Assembly: GCA_018830285.1 (NCBI GenBank)
Contig: JAHJSB010000056.1
Span: 1 to 41,343, forward strand
Source of the DNA: Alphaproteobacteria bacterium
GTDB lineage: Bacteria; Pseudomonadota; Alphaproteobacteria; Caulobacterales; Hyphomonadaceae
Reading direction: 5' to 3'
Length of the DNA: 41,343 bases
A model generated the notes under the pieces. It saw only the letters and a list, made by a program, of their open reading frames with translations, did no database searches and was not told the DNA's origin. Made by a program: the position numbers and the translations under genes. This document shows, piece by piece, positions 25,540-35,516 of this stretch (positions are counted from its first letter, which is position 1; every line of letters starts with the position of its first letter).

Positions 25540-26019
25540 ATGAAACGCTTTCTCGCCCTTTTCGCCGTCATGCTCGTCATCTGTCTCGCCCTGATGTGGG
25601 GGATGATGGCGCAGAACGGGTATGACCTGTTTGCGCCCGAGATGCAGGGCATGTTGCTCGTGGCCTTTCTTGTGGCCGCCTATGTGGCGTTCCGGGTTTC
25701 GCGCATCCTGCAGAAACGTGCCGAGCGGGGCCATGACGGCTCGCCGCTGAGGGGCGCGCAGAAGTCGAAACTGTCCGGCCTGTTCAACGGCAAGAGCGAG
25801 GCGCACCAGGCGCGCGAAGCGCGGGTTGCCGCGCGGCGCAAGAAGCTGGTGGCCGAAGGCAAGCTTGAGGCCGAGGTTACCGATTCGCCCGCACCGGAAA
25901 TTCCGCCGACACCGGAAGGTGAAATACCGACGCGTGTGCCGCAATCGGCTTCAGTTGCGGACCGCATGGCGGCGCGGCGCGAGCGCTACAAGCGCGCCAA
26001 GGAAGACGGCAAGATCTAA
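25540..26019 (+). CDS. Two-helix membrane protein, unknown function
   Basis: 159 residues. Two N-terminal hydrophobic helices (about 4-24 and 38-56) are followed by a basic cytoplasmic-type tail rich in Arg, Lys and Ala, with a Pro/Glu segment (PAPEIPPTPEGEIP, near 118-131) and a final RRERYKRAKEDG. It starts only 10 bases after gatA, so it is probably cotranscribed with it. I do not recognise the family. It may be a conserved partner of the gat genes in this lineage, but no function can be inferred. Confidence 0.72.
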   Translation: MKRFLALFAVMLVICLALMWGMMAQNGYDLFAPEMQGMLLVAFLVAAYVAFRVSRILQKRAERGHDGSPLRGAQKSKLSGLFNGKSEAHQAREARVAARRKKLVAEGKLEAEVTDSPAPEIPPTPEGEIPTRVPQSASVADRMAARRERYKRAKEDGKI

Positions 26020-26022
26020 GGT

Positions 26023-26394
26023 TCAGGCGCGGGCGGGTTTCAGCCGGACCGGAGCGGCGCGTGGCCTCGCGGGCGTTTCGACGCGGACTTTCGTACCGCC
26101 ACCGGGGCCCTCGTCATTCTCATCGTCATCGTCGCGCGACCGGTCGGTGATACGCGACAGGAAAATTCCGACACCGACAAGGCCGCCGATGGGACCGAAC
26201 TGCACCATCATGGCCGCGATGAAGACGACCGGAATGTCGAGTTTCAGGTTCCCGAGTGCCACAAGCACGAGAAACAGGCCCACTGCACCGACCAGCAGGC
26301 CGGCCCCGAAACCGGCAATCAGGTGTTTCAGGAAGCCGCGGACAATCGGGCGTTCTTCGTCGCCGCAATTGTCCAGAATCATCTTGAACAACAT
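26023..26394 (-). CDS. Small membrane protein, unknown function
   Basis: 123 residues with two hydrophobic segments (about 24-47 and 54-80) separated by a short polar turn, and a C-terminal tail that begins with an acidic run (DRSRDDDDENDEG) and ends basic and Pro/Ala-rich. The start region MLFKMILDNCGDEERP is polar. It ends 4 bases from the convergent preceding gene and is divergent from gatB. No family recognised; codon use and length argue for a real gene. Confidence 0.65.
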   Translation of the reverse strand: MLFKMILDNCGDEERPIVRGFLKHLIAGFGAGLLVGAVGLFLVLVALGNLKLDIPVVFIAAMMVQFGPIGGLVGVGIFLSRITDRSRDDDDENDEGPGGGTKVRVETPARPRAAPVRLKPARA

Positions 26395-26550
26395 GGGTTT
26401 TCCTCAAGGTGCGCCATCGCGCCTGCCTTATTCTTGACCGAACGGGGAAAAAAGAAAAGCCAGCGTGGCACGGGCAGCCTTCACGCCTCGACAGGCCGGG
26501 CCGCATGCCGTTAGAAGGACGCTGGATTGAATTGGTCAAAAAGGCAGGTC

Positions 26551-28062
26551 ATGTCAACGCGCACACCCTACGTACTCAAAGGCGATACCGGCGACTGGGA
26601 AGTCGTCATGGGGCTGGAGATCCACGCGCAGGTGGCCTCCAATGCCAAGCTGTTCTCGGGCGCCTCGACGGCGTTCGGCGCCGACCCGAACTGTAATGTC
26701 TCGCTGGTCGATGCGGCGATGCCGGGCATGCTGCCGGTGATCAACCGGAAATGCGTCGAACAGGCCGTACGCACGGGCCTTGGCCTGAAGGCCGAGATCA
26801 ATCTCTACAGCCGGTTCGACCGGAAGAACTATTTCTATCCCGACCTGCCGCAAGGCTACCAGATCAGCCAGTTCGCGCACCCGATTGTTGGCGAAGGCGA
26901 GATCGACGTGGACGTGGAACCGGCGCATGGCGGCGAATCCTACAGCTATACCTGCCGCATCGAGCGGCTGCACCTGGAACAGGATGCCGGCAAGTCGATC
27001 CACGACATGGACCCGAACTCGACCTATGTGGACCTCAACCGGTCCGGCGTCGCGCTAATGGAAATCGTGTCGAAGCCGGACGTGCGCTCGCCCGCCGAGG
27101 CTGCCGCCTATGTGAAAAAGATCCGCGCCATCGTGATCGCGCTCGGCACCTGTGACGGCGACATGGACAAGGGCAATTTGCGCGCCGACGTGAATGTGTC
27201 GGTGTGCCGGCCGGGCCAGTATGAAAAATTCCGTGAGACGGGCGATTTCAGCCATCTCGGCACGCGTTGCGAACTGAAGAACATGAACTCGTTCCGCTTC
27301 ATCCAGCAGGCGATCGAGTATGAGGCGCGCCGCCAGATCGAGATCATCGAGGGCGGCGGAACCGTGGACCAGGAGACGCGCCTGTTCGACCCGGTCAAGG
27401 TCGAGACCCGCTCCATGCGTTCGAAGGAAGACGCGCATGATTACCGCTATTTCCCGGACCCGGACCTGCTGCCACTGGAAATCGAGCAGGCCTGGATCGA
27501 CGAGATCAAGGCGACTTTGCCCGAACTGCCGGACCAGAAGCGTGCGCGGTTTGAATCCGAGTATGGCATTTCACACTACGATGCGGGCGTGCTGATCGCG
27601 GATGCCGAGAAGGCCGAATATTTCGAGACCGTGGCCACGGGGCGCGACGCGAAACTCGCCGCCAACTGGGTGACACAGGAACTGTTCGGCTACCTTAACA
27701 AGGAAGGCCTGGAACTGGCAGACAGCCCGGTTTCGGCCGAGGCGCTGGGCGGCCTGATTGCGCTGATCAGCGACGAGACGATCAGCGGCAAGATCGCCAA
27801 GGACGTGTTCGCGCGCATGATTGCGGGCGAAGGCGAGGCGGCGGCGATTGTCGAAACGCACGGCCTGAAACAGGTGACGGATACCGGCGCGATCGAGAAG
27901 GTCGTCGACGAGATCATCGCGGGCAACCCCGAACAGGTCGGACGTGTGAAGGACAAGCCGCAGACGCTCGGCTGGTTCGTCGGACAGGTGATGAAGGCCT
28001 CGGGCGGCAAAGCCAACCCGAAGGCCGTGAACGATATATTGAAGGCGAAGCTGGGGATTTAG
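26551..28062 (+). CDS. gatB: Asp/Glu-tRNA amidotransferase subunit B
   Basis: Kinase and transamidase subunit of GatCAB, which activates the tRNA-bound carboxylate and accepts ammonia from GatA. 503 residues from the ATG at 26551, with AAGGCAGG upstream; the frame opens at 26527. Signatures: [59 protein letters not shown] and [23 protein letters not shown] text (here [19 protein letters not shown]). The YqeY-like C-terminal tail domain ends in [14 protein letters not shown]. It is monocistronic here, followed by a palindromic transcript end. Confidence 0.97.
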   Translation: MSTRTPYVLKGDTGDWEVVMGLEIHAQVASNAKLFSGASTAFGADPNCNVSLVDAAMPGMLPVINRKCVEQAVRTGLGLKAEINLYSRFDRKNYFYPDLPQGYQISQFAHPIVGEGEIDVDVEPAHGGESYSYTCRIERLHLEQDAGKSIHDMDPNSTYVDLNRSGVALMEIVSKPDVRSPAEAAAYVKKIRAIVIALGTCDGDMDKGNLRADVNVSVCRPGQYEKFRETGDFSHLGTRCELKNMNSFRFIQQAIEYEARRQIEIIEGGGTVDQETRLFDPVKVETRSMRSKEDAHDYRYFPDPDLLPLEIEQAWIDEIKATLPELPDQKRARFESEYGISHYDAGVLIADAEKAEYFETVATGRDAKLAANWVTQELFGYLNKEGLELADSPVSAEALGGLIALISDETISGKIAKDVFARMIAGEGEAAAIVETHGLKQVTDTGAIEKVVDEIIAGNPEQVGRVKDKPQTLGWFVGQVMKASGGKANPKAVNDILKAKLGI

Positions 28063-28083
28063 GGCTCGTTGCCGGCGGCGCGC

Positions 28084-28107
28084 CTCCCTCTCCCTTGGGA
28101 GAGGGAG
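28084..28107. terminator. Long perfect inverted repeat at a convergent gene end
   Basis: CTCCCTCTCCC (28084-28094), TT, GGGAGAGGGAG (28097-28107) is an 11-bp perfect stem between the convergent gatB and HIT stops, 22 and 10 bases from them. A bidirectional transcript end fits the position. The sequence also looks like the short dispersed palindromes found in many GC-rich proteobacterial genomes, so it may be a member of such a repeat family. No T-run follows on the plus strand. Confidence 0.55.
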
Positions 28108-28116
28108 CGTTAAGGG

Positions 28117-28548
28117 CTACAATTCCGCCCTAATCCTCCCCGCCAGCTTTTCAAGCTCGCCGATATCCGCCATGCCGCCGCCGTGGCGGCCGAGGGGCAC
28201 GCCCTCATTACGCGGGATAATGTGGAAGTGGAGGTGGTAGACGGTCTGCCCAGCGGGTGCGCCGTTGAACTGGGTGACGACGAGGCCATCCGGCGTCAGC
28301 GCCGCCGCGACGGCCTGCGCAATCTTCTGCACCGCCAGCATGTAAGGGCCGAGCTTTTCCGGCGGCATGTCGAGCAGGTTGCGGGCTGTCACGTCTTTAG
28401 GGATGACCAGCGTGTGGCCTTCGGCCTGCGGGAAGACGTCCATGAAGGCAAGGGCGGTGTCGTCCTCGTAGACCTTCACGGCAGGCATCTCGCCGCGCAG
28501 GATTTTCGCGAAGATGTTGGTCGGGTCGTAAGTATCGTGAAGGGTCAT
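28117..28548 (-). CDS. HIT family nucleotide hydrolase
   Basis: 143 residues, a histidine-triad (HINT-like) protein that hydrolyses phosphoramidate or AMP-linked substrates. The signatures are IFAKILRGEMPAVKVYEDD, AFMDVFPQAEGHTLVIPK and the triad HLHFH at 105-109 (His105, His107, His109), the last holding the AMP-linked nucleophile position. The ATG at 28548 overlaps the FemAB-like stop (ATGA), so it is the last gene of the ridA-gdpD-FemAB-HIT run. Confidence 0.93.
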   Translation of the reverse strand: MTLHDTYDPTNIFAKILRGEMPAVKVYEDDTALAFMDVFPQAEGHTLVIPKDVTARNLLDMPPEKLGPYMLAVQKIAQAVAAALTPDGLVVTQFNGAPAGQTVYHLHFHIIPRNEGVPLGRHGGGMADIGELEKLAGRIRAEL

Positions 28549-29708
28549 GAGTCTTTCCTGAAGGGTGTGCGGTCGGTGAGATAGTCCATGTCGGATTCAA
28601 CCGCGTCGCGTTCGCGGGTGAGATAGTCGGCGACGGCGTCGCGCAGGCCCGGATGGGCGATCCAGTGGGCCGAGCGTGTGAGGACGGGGACATAGCCGCG
28701 GGCGAGCTTGTGCCCGCCCTGCGCGCCCGCCTCAACGTATTTGAGGCCGCGTTCGATCGCGAAGTCGATGGCCTGGTAATAGCAGGTCTCGAAGTGGAGC
28801 ATGGAGCGATGGTCGCTGCAGCCCCAGTAGCGGCCATAGAGCGTGTCCGACCCGATCAGGTTCATGGCCCCGGCGATCGGCTCGCCATCTTCCATGGCGA
28901 AGACGAAGAGCAGGTCGTCTGCCATGCGCTCGCGCAGAAGGGAGAAACTGAGGCGGGTGAGATAGGGCGTGCCCCATTTGCGGCTGCCGGTGTCGATGTA
29001 GAAACGGTAGAAAGCGTCGAGATGGTCCTCGGTGATGGCTTCGCCGGTGAGGTGAAGAAAAGTGAGGCCTTCCTGCGCCTTCGCGCGCTCCTTGCGCAGG
29101 TTCTTGCGCTTGGCGGAGGAGAGCGCGGCGAGGAAATCGTCGAACGTGCTGTAGCCGTCATTCACCCAGCGGAACTGCTGGTCGGTGCGCGACAGGAGGC
29201 CGGTATTGGCAAGAATCTCGGCGTCATCCGTATCGACGAAATTGATGTGCAGGGAGGAGAGGTCGTTTTCCTCGGCCAGCTGGATGGCGCCTGTCAGGAG
29301 AGCGGCCTTGAGCTGGGCTTCATCCGGGCCCTTGGGCACGAGGCGGCGACGGCCGGTGACGGGCGTGAAGGGCACGGCAGTGAGCAGCTTGGGGTAATAG
29401 GCGCCGCCCGCGCGTTCATAGGCGTCGGCCCAGCTCTGGTCGAACACGAACTCGCCGCGCGAGTGCATCTTGGCATAGAGCGGCATGGCGGCACGCAGGC
29501 GGCCATTGTCGCCGCGGATGAGAAGATGGCGCGGGACCCAGCCCGTAGTCGGCGTGGCGGCGCCGGAGCTTTCCATCGCTTCGAGGAATTCCCACGAAAG
29601 GAACGGATCGTAGCGCTCGCCCGGCGGATTGGCGACGGCATTCCATTCGTCAGGTGATACGTCGGCAAGCGCCGGGACAATGGTGATCTTGAGCGCGCTG
29701 TCGTCCAT
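28545..29708 (-). CDS. FemAB/GNAT-like acyltransferase (DUF482 type)
   Basis: 387 residues from the ATG at 29708; the frame extends upstream to 29915, but only as an out-of-frame reading of gdpD. It resembles the peptidoglycan-interpeptide / GNAT-like family with FemAB architecture: YDPFLSWEFLEAMESSG, WVPRHLLIRGDNGRLRAAMPLY, SSAKRKNLRKERAKAQ and DLLFVFAMEDGEPIAGAMNLIGSDTLYGRYWG, then HFETCYYQAIDFAIERGLKYVEAGAQG. Function in this branch is not known. It overlaps HIT by 4 bases and follows gdpD by 25. Confidence 0.82.
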   Translation of the reverse strand: MDDSALKITIVPALADVSPDEWNAVANPPGERYDPFLSWEFLEAMESSGAATPTTGWVPRHLLIRGDNGRLRAAMPLYAKMHSRGEFVFDQSWADAYERAGGAYYPKLLTAVPFTPVTGRRRLVPKGPDEAQLKAALLTGAIQLAEENDLSSLHINFVDTDDAEILANTGLLSRTDQQFRWVNDGYSTFDDFLAALSSAKRKNLRKERAKAQEGLTFLHLTGEAITEDHLDAFYRFYIDTGSRKWGTPYLTRLSFSLLRERMADDLLFVFAMEDGEPIAGAMNLIGSDTLYGRYWGCSDHRSMLHFETCYYQAIDFAIERGLKYVEAGAQGGHKLARGYVPVLTRSAHWIAHPGLRDAVADYLTRERDAVESDMDYLTDRTPFRKDS

Positions 29709-29733
29709 GCCCGTCAATCTAGGGCGCGTGGCA

Positions 29734-30450
29734 TCAGGATGCCAGTGGCACGGGCAGGTGTTCGAAGATTGCCGCGCCGTTGAGGATGCGGATGCGGCGC
29801 AGGTCGGCCATTGAGCGTATGGTCCAGACGACGAAAGGCAGGCCGCCGGCCAGTGACACGGCAGCGCGTTCGGCGTCGGCGACATTGACGGCGAGATAGT
29901 CGACCTTGCGGTCAAGGGCGCGGGCGAGCTTTGCGTCGAATTCTGCCTCGCTGGTGCGATGGATGGGGTGGATGAGCTGGCCGCGCATGAGGACGTCCGG
30001 CAGGGCGTCGACGGCGGGTTCGGAAAAGCTCATCGCGGCGGCCGGGCCGATATGGCCTGCCAGCTGCTCGCCGACCTTGCGGGCGAAGGCTTCGGGATCG
30101 GTGTTGCCGTCGATTTTCATTTCCGTCAGCAAGGGCAGGTTATTGGGCCAGATATCGAGCAGGGCCGAGAGGGTCGGGACCGGCTGGTCGGTGCCGGCAA
30201 GGCGCAGGGCCGAGAGGACAGACACGTCCTGTTCCTCGAACAGGCCTTCGGTGCCGGTCATGCGGGCCAGTTTTGGATCGTGGAAGACCATGACCTCGCC
30301 GGACAGGGACGGGCGTACATCGTACTCGATTCCCAGCCCGGCCTCGGCAGCCGCCTTGAAGGCGGCGAGCGAGTTTTCAGGATGGCCCTCGGGCGACCAG
30401 AGGCCGCGATGGGCATAGGTGAAGGCAGTCAGGTCAAAGTGCCGGGCCAT
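29734..30450 (-). CDS. Glycerophosphodiester phosphodiesterase
   Basis: Cleaves glycerophosphodiesters to glycerol-3-phosphate and an alcohol. 238 residues with the GDPD motifs: AHRGLWSPEGHPENSL (catalytic His and the Glu-Asn pair), IEYDVRPSLSGEVMVFHDP with the HD motif, and LLTEMK with the third metal Glu. No signal peptide is seen, so the enzyme is probably cytoplasmic. It follows ridA by 6 bases and precedes the FemAB-like gene by 25. Confidence 0.9.
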   Translation of the reverse strand: MARHFDLTAFTYAHRGLWSPEGHPENSLAAFKAAAEAGLGIEYDVRPSLSGEVMVFHDPKLARMTGTEGLFEEQDVSVLSALRLAGTDQPVPTLSALLDIWPNNLPLLTEMKIDGNTDPEAFARKVGEQLAGHIGPAAAMSFSEPAVDALPDVLMRGQLIHPIHRTSEAEFDAKLARALDRKVDYLAVNVADAERAAVSLAGGLPFVVWTIRSMADLRRIRILNGAAIFEHLPVPLAS

Positions 30451-30456
30451 CGCAAA

Positions 30457-30918
30457 TTATTCCGTGATTTCAAAGATACCGTCAACTTCAACGGCGACGC
30501 CCATGGGCAGGACGGGGCAGGCGACGGCGGAGCGCGCGTGACGCCCGGCATCGCCGAAGACTTCGACCATGAGATCAGAGCAACCATTGATGACCTGCGG
30601 GATGTCGGTGAAGTGCGGCGCGGCATTGACGAAGCCGCCGAGCTTCACGACGCGCTTGATGCGGGAGAGGTCGCCGACGGCGGCCTTGCACTGGGCGATC
30701 AGGTTGATGCCACACTGGCGGGCAGCATGCTGGGCGGCAGACAGTTCCATGTCCTCGCCGACACGTCCGTTGATGCGGCCGTGCGGTGTCGCGCTGACCT
30801 GGCCGGAGACAAAGAGCAGGTTCCCGGTAATGACGAAGGGCACATAGGTGGCGACGGGCTTCATGGGCGCAGGCAGTTCGATGCCAAGCGCGTCGAGGCG
30901 GTCTTCTGGCGTTGTCAT
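30457..30918 (-). CDS. RidA/YjgF family protein
   Basis: 153 residues, somewhat longer than RidA (about 130) owing to a 25-residue N-terminal extension. RidA proteins deaminate reactive enamine and imine intermediates. Features: YVPFVITGNLLFVSGQV, AAQHAARQCGINLIAQCKAAVGDL, and the closing RSAVACPVLPMGVAVEVDG with Arg and the C-terminal Glu near the active-site cleft. The ATG at 30918 follows dinB by 69 bases. First gene of the ridA-gdpD-FemAB-HIT run. Confidence 0.88.
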   Translation of the reverse strand: MTTPEDRLDALGIELPAPMKPVATYVPFVITGNLLFVSGQVSATPHGRINGRVGEDMELSAAQHAARQCGINLIAQCKAAVGDLSRIKRVVKLGGFVNAAPHFTDIPQVINGCSDLMVEVFGDAGRHARSAVACPVLPMGVAVEVDGIFEITE

Positions 30919-30987
30919 TGGTGGATAGACTCCCGTTCCGATTGAGGTTTCGCCAAATGCATGCCGTACGTCGCCGGATCGGGCAAG

Positions 30988-32283
30988 TCAGGTGTCGTTT
31001 TCACGGGCCTTGGCAATCCGCGCCGCGCGCCCTGTGACAACGGCGTCCTTGCCGAATTTTGCGCGGGCGGCATCTGATGCGCGTTCGGCGGCGGCGCGCT
31101 TGGCAATGCTCGGATCGAGCAGGTCGACCGTATCTGACCGGTGGTCGTCAAGGCCGGTGAGGCCGATGCCGATCAGGCGGAAGCGTTCGCGGCCATTGGC
31201 CTCGCGGGCGAGGAGCGGGCGGCCGGCTCGGAAGATTTCCTGGGCAAGCTGGGTCGGCTCGCCCAGGGACACACGCCGGGTCAGGGCGCGGAAATTGCTG
31301 GTCTTGAGCTTCAGCGTGACAACAACCCCGACGACGCCGACGGCTTTGGCCCTGTCTGCTGTTTTCACGCAGAGCTGCCAGAGCTGGTCTTCAAGCGCGG
31401 CAGGATCGGAGAGGTCGACGCGGAACGTGGTCTCGCTGGAGATGGACTTGCGCTCTTCGTCATTGCGCACCGGGCGCGTGTCGAGGCCGTGGGCGCGTTG
31501 CTTCAGCCACATGCCGGTCTCGCCATAGCGGCCGATCAGGGCCTTCAGCTCGGCACCCTGGATGTCCTTGACCGTATCGAAGCCGTCGCGGGCAAGCTTC
31601 TCGGCGAATTTCGGTCCGACACCATGGAGGAACTCGATGGGCTTGGGCCCGAGCAGCGCCTCGGCCTCTTCCGGTGCGATGACGGCGAAGCCGCGCGGCT
31701 TGTCGAGTTCGCTGGCGGTCTTGGCGAGGAACTTGTTGGAGGACAGGCCGATCGAGACAGTGATACCGACATCACGCTCGATGTCGCGGGCGAGACGCGC
31801 GAGGCTGACGGCCGGTGGCGCATGGTGGACGGTTTCCGTGCCGGAGAGGTCCATATAGGCCTCGTCGATCGAGACCGGCTGGACCAGCGGTGTGAGGGCG
31901 TCCATCTTTTCGCGGATCCTGGCGGCGGCTTCGCGGTATTTTTCGAAGTTCGATCCGATCACCACGGCGTCCGGACAGAGCTTGAGGGCCGTGAACATGG
32001 GCATGGCGGAGCGTACGCCGTAGAGCCGGGCAATGTAGCAGCAGGTCGATACGACGCCGCGCTGGCCGCCGCCGACGATGACCGGCTTGTCCTTGAGGCT
32101 CGGATCGTCGCGTTTCTCGACCGCCGCGAAGAAAGCGTCGCAATCTATATGCGCAATGCTGAGCCGCGTCAGCGCGGGATGCGACAGGATTCGGCCCCGT
32201 CCGCAGCTGGAGCAGGCAATGGCAGCACCGGCCTGCAGGTGCAGGCAATCGCGGCAAAGTGCATACATGACACGGGTGTTCAT
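30988..32283 (-). CDS. dinB: DNA polymerase IV with N-terminal zinc ribbon
   Basis: Y-family translesion polymerase of 431 residues from the ATG at 32283; a TTG at 32307 is less likely. The N-terminus holds CX2C-X10-CX2C (C10, C13, C24, C27), a likely zinc ribbon seen in alphaproteobacterial DinB. The polymerase core follows: IAHIDCDAFFAAVEKRD (Asp47), VVSTCCYIARLYGVRSAMP and SIDEAYMDLSG (Asp140, Glu141). The C-terminal little finger ends near 385. A 125-base gap separates it from divergent divK; no LexA box is recognised. Confidence 0.94.
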   Translation of the reverse strand: MNTRVMYALCRDCLHLQAGAAIACSSCGRGRILSHPALTRLSIAHIDCDAFFAAVEKRDDPSLKDKPVIVGGGQRGVVSTCCYIARLYGVRSAMPMFTALKLCPDAVVIGSNFEKYREAAARIREKMDALTPLVQPVSIDEAYMDLSGTETVHHAPPAVSLARLARDIERDVGITVSIGLSSNKFLAKTASELDKPRGFAVIAPEEAEALLGPKPIEFLHGVGPKFAEKLARDGFDTVKDIQGAELKALIGRYGETGMWLKQRAHGLDTRPVRNDEERKSISSETTFRVDLSDPAALEDQLWQLCVKTADRAKAVGVVGVVVTLKLKTSNFRALTRRVSLGEPTQLAQEIFRAGRPLLAREANGRERFRLIGIGLTGLDDHRSDTVDLLDPSIAKRAAAERASDAARAKFGKDAVVTGRAARIAKARENDT

Positions 32284-32325
32284 GGCATGTTCCGTCTTTG
32301 GGAGCAATCAAGTGTGCATCCCTGC

Positions 32326-32340
32326 GTAAAGCGGTGTTAA
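32326..32340. promoter_or_regulatory. CtrA-like box upstream of divK
   Basis: GTAA (32326-32329), seven bases, TTAA (32337-32340) matches the CtrA half-site pair TTAA-N7-TTAA with one mismatch. It lies 68 bases upstream of the divK ATG, in the dinB-divK divergent gap. In Caulobacter, divK transcription responds to CtrA, so this position is meaningful, but a single degenerate match in AT-rich sequence is weak evidence. Confidence 0.4.
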
Positions 32341-32407
32341 GCATTTGCGGTATAGCTGGGCAGGATCGGTTGCCGATCGTCCGAATCATTAGCAGTTACG
32401 GGGAATT

Positions 32408-32793
32408 ATGGCTGAGAAGCGCACCAGAAAAGTGCTGGTTGTTGAGGACAATGAACTCAACATGCGCCTCTTTTGCGACTTGTTGGACGCATATGGATTC
32501 GCCACCTACCAGTGCCGCGACGGTGCAAAGGCGGTCGAAATCGCGCGGCGCGAGCTTCCCGATCTCATCATCATGGACATCCAGCTGCCGGAAGTGTCGG
32601 GCCTCGACATTACCCGCTGGCTGAAGGACGACGAAAAGGTCGCACATATCCCGGTGCTGGCCGTGACCGCCTTTGCCATGCGCGCCGACGAGCAGCGCGT
32701 GCGCGAAGCCGGCTGCGAAGGTTACCTCTCCAAGCCTATCCAGATCATGACGTTTATCAAGGCGGTGGAATCGCTGATGCCGAAGGAGCCGGC

Positions 32794-32797
<4 letters not shown>
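32408..32797 (+). CDS. divK: Single-domain response regulator DivK
   Basis: 129 residues, only a receiver domain, which in Caulobacter is phosphorylated by DivJ/PleC and controls CtrA through DivL and CckA. The phosphoacceptor is Asp57 in DLIIMDIQLP, with the acidic pair Glu13-Asp14, the conserved Thr in VLAVTAFA (Thr87) and Lys109 in YLSKPIQ. Caulobacter DivK is 125 residues with the same layout. It starts at the ATG at 32408 and its stop overlaps pleD (ATGA), the conserved divK-pleD pair. Confidence 0.95.
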
Positions 32798-34161
<1,364 letters not shown>

Positions 34162-34223
34162 TTGACTTGGGCCCCGACGCGGGCCACCAGCACGTCTCGA
34201 TTGGCTGATGCAGGTTGCCGGAC

Positions 34224-35450
34224 ATGACAGACCGTTTCGCTGCTTTCCGGCACCTGTCCTACAGCCGCTATTTCACATCCCGTTTCTTCACCGCGTTTGC
34301 CGCACAGATCGTGTCAGTGTCTGTGGCCTGGCAGATCTATGACCAGACGCAGAACCCGGTCTATCTTGGCTGGATCGGACTGGTGCAGTTCCTGCCGGCG
34401 CTGCTGCTGGTGTTCGTAACGGGACTGGCGGCGGACACGTTCGGACGGCGGCTCGTGATGGGCCTGTCGATCCTGACCGAAATGGGTTGCGCGGCGGGCA
34501 TTCTGATCCTGGCGGCAACGCAGCAATTCCACCCGGTATGGGTGCTGGGCATTCTAACCGTGTTCGGCGTGGCCAGGGCCTTCCTGTCGCCAGCCTCGGC
34601 GAGCCTGGCGGTGAATGTTGTGCCGAGGGAGGACTTTGCCAACGCTGTGGGCTGGACGGCGTCTGCGTGGCAGATGGCGTCGATCATCGGGCCGGTGGCA
34701 GGCAGCCTGCTGTATGGTGTGGCGCCCGTGATTGCGTATTCCACGGCGGTGGTTCTCTTTGCCGTCGCAGCAACGCTGATCTTCTCGATCCCGAAGCCGG
34801 CCCAGAGCACCAGCATTGAGCCTAAGACAATGAGCATGGTGCTGGGCGGGTTCACCTATATCTGGAAGCAGAAGATCGTTCTGGGGGCGATCTCGCTGGA
34901 CCTGTTTGCGGTGCTGCTGGGCGGGGCGGTGGCGCTGATGCCGGTCTATGCGCGTGACATCCTTGAGGTCGGCGAGACAGGGCTTGGCCTGATGCGCGCT
35001 GCGCCGGGGATCGGCGCGCTGATTGTGACCGGTGTGATCACCGCGTTCCCGATTCGCGACCATGCCGGGATCATCCTGTTTGCCTGTGTCGCGCTGTTTG
35101 GCCTGTCGACGGTGGTGTTTGGCCACTCGACCCTGGCCTGGCTGTCGATCCTGGCGCTGGTCGGTGTCGGCGCGTTCGACATGATCTCGGTCTATATCCG
35201 CGAAATCCTGTTGCAGCTCTGGACGCCGGACCAGGTGCGCGGACGCGTGAATGCCGTCAATTCCATCTTCCTCGGCGCGTCAAACGAGCTTGGGGAGGCG
35301 CGAGCCGGGTTCATGGCCGCCAAATGGGGCGCAGTGTTTACCGTTGTTGCTGGGGGCTATGCGGCGGTTGGTATCGCGGCGGCCTGGTCTGTCCTGTTCC
35401 CGGGCATCCGCAAGGCGCGCAACCTGCACGATGGCAATCCGGATGGCTGA
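34224..35450 (+). CDS. MFS transporter (EntS-like exporter)
   Basis: 408 residues with about ten to twelve hydrophobic helices. The ATG at 34224 is chosen; a TTG at 34215 adds three residues. Family text: RYFTSRFFTAFAAQIVSVSVAWQIYDQT, VTGLAADTFGRRLVMGLSIL (the MFS loop 2-3 motif) and LLQLWTPDQVRGRVNAVNSIFLGASNELGEARAGFMAA, close to EntS/MdfA-type exporters of siderophores or drugs. The substrate is unknown. It starts 62 bases after pleD, is not clearly linked to it, and ends at a hairpin shared with rpmG. Confidence 0.87.
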   Translation: MTDRFAAFRHLSYSRYFTSRFFTAFAAQIVSVSVAWQIYDQTQNPVYLGWIGLVQFLPALLLVFVTGLAADTFGRRLVMGLSILTEMGCAAGILILAATQQFHPVWVLGILTVFGVARAFLSPASASLAVNVVPREDFANAVGWTASAWQMASIIGPVAGSLLYGVAPVIAYSTAVVLFAVAATLIFSIPKPAQSTSIEPKTMSMVLGGFTYIWKQKIVLGAISLDLFAVLLGGAVALMPVYARDILEVGETGLGLMRAAPGIGALIVTGVITAFPIRDHAGIILFACVALFGLSTVVFGHSTLAWLSILALVGVGAFDMISVYIREILLQLWTPDQVRGRVNAVNSIFLGASNELGEARAGFMAAKWGAVFTVVAGGYAAVGIAAAWSVLFPGIRKARNLHDGNPDG

Positions 35451-35466
35451 GGCCGGAAACGCAAAA

Positions 35467-35488
35467 AGCCCGCTCTTGCGAACGGGCT
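35467..35488 (-). terminator. Intrinsic terminator for rpmG
   Basis: AGCCCG (35467-35472), ten-base loop, CGGGCT (35483-35488) is followed on the minus strand by TTTTT (35467-35463), the mark of an intrinsic terminator for rpmG. It also lies 17 bases after the MFS stop, so it can end that transcript too; the plus-strand side has only a short A/T tail. Confidence 0.72.
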
Positions 35489-35516
35489 CTGCTAAAACGT
35501 GCCGAAAAACAGGATC

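Noticed and set aside
35451..35516. Possible small RNA gene between the MFS exporter and rpmG
   Set aside because: The structure is fully explained by a convergent intrinsic terminator with a T-run on the rpmG side.
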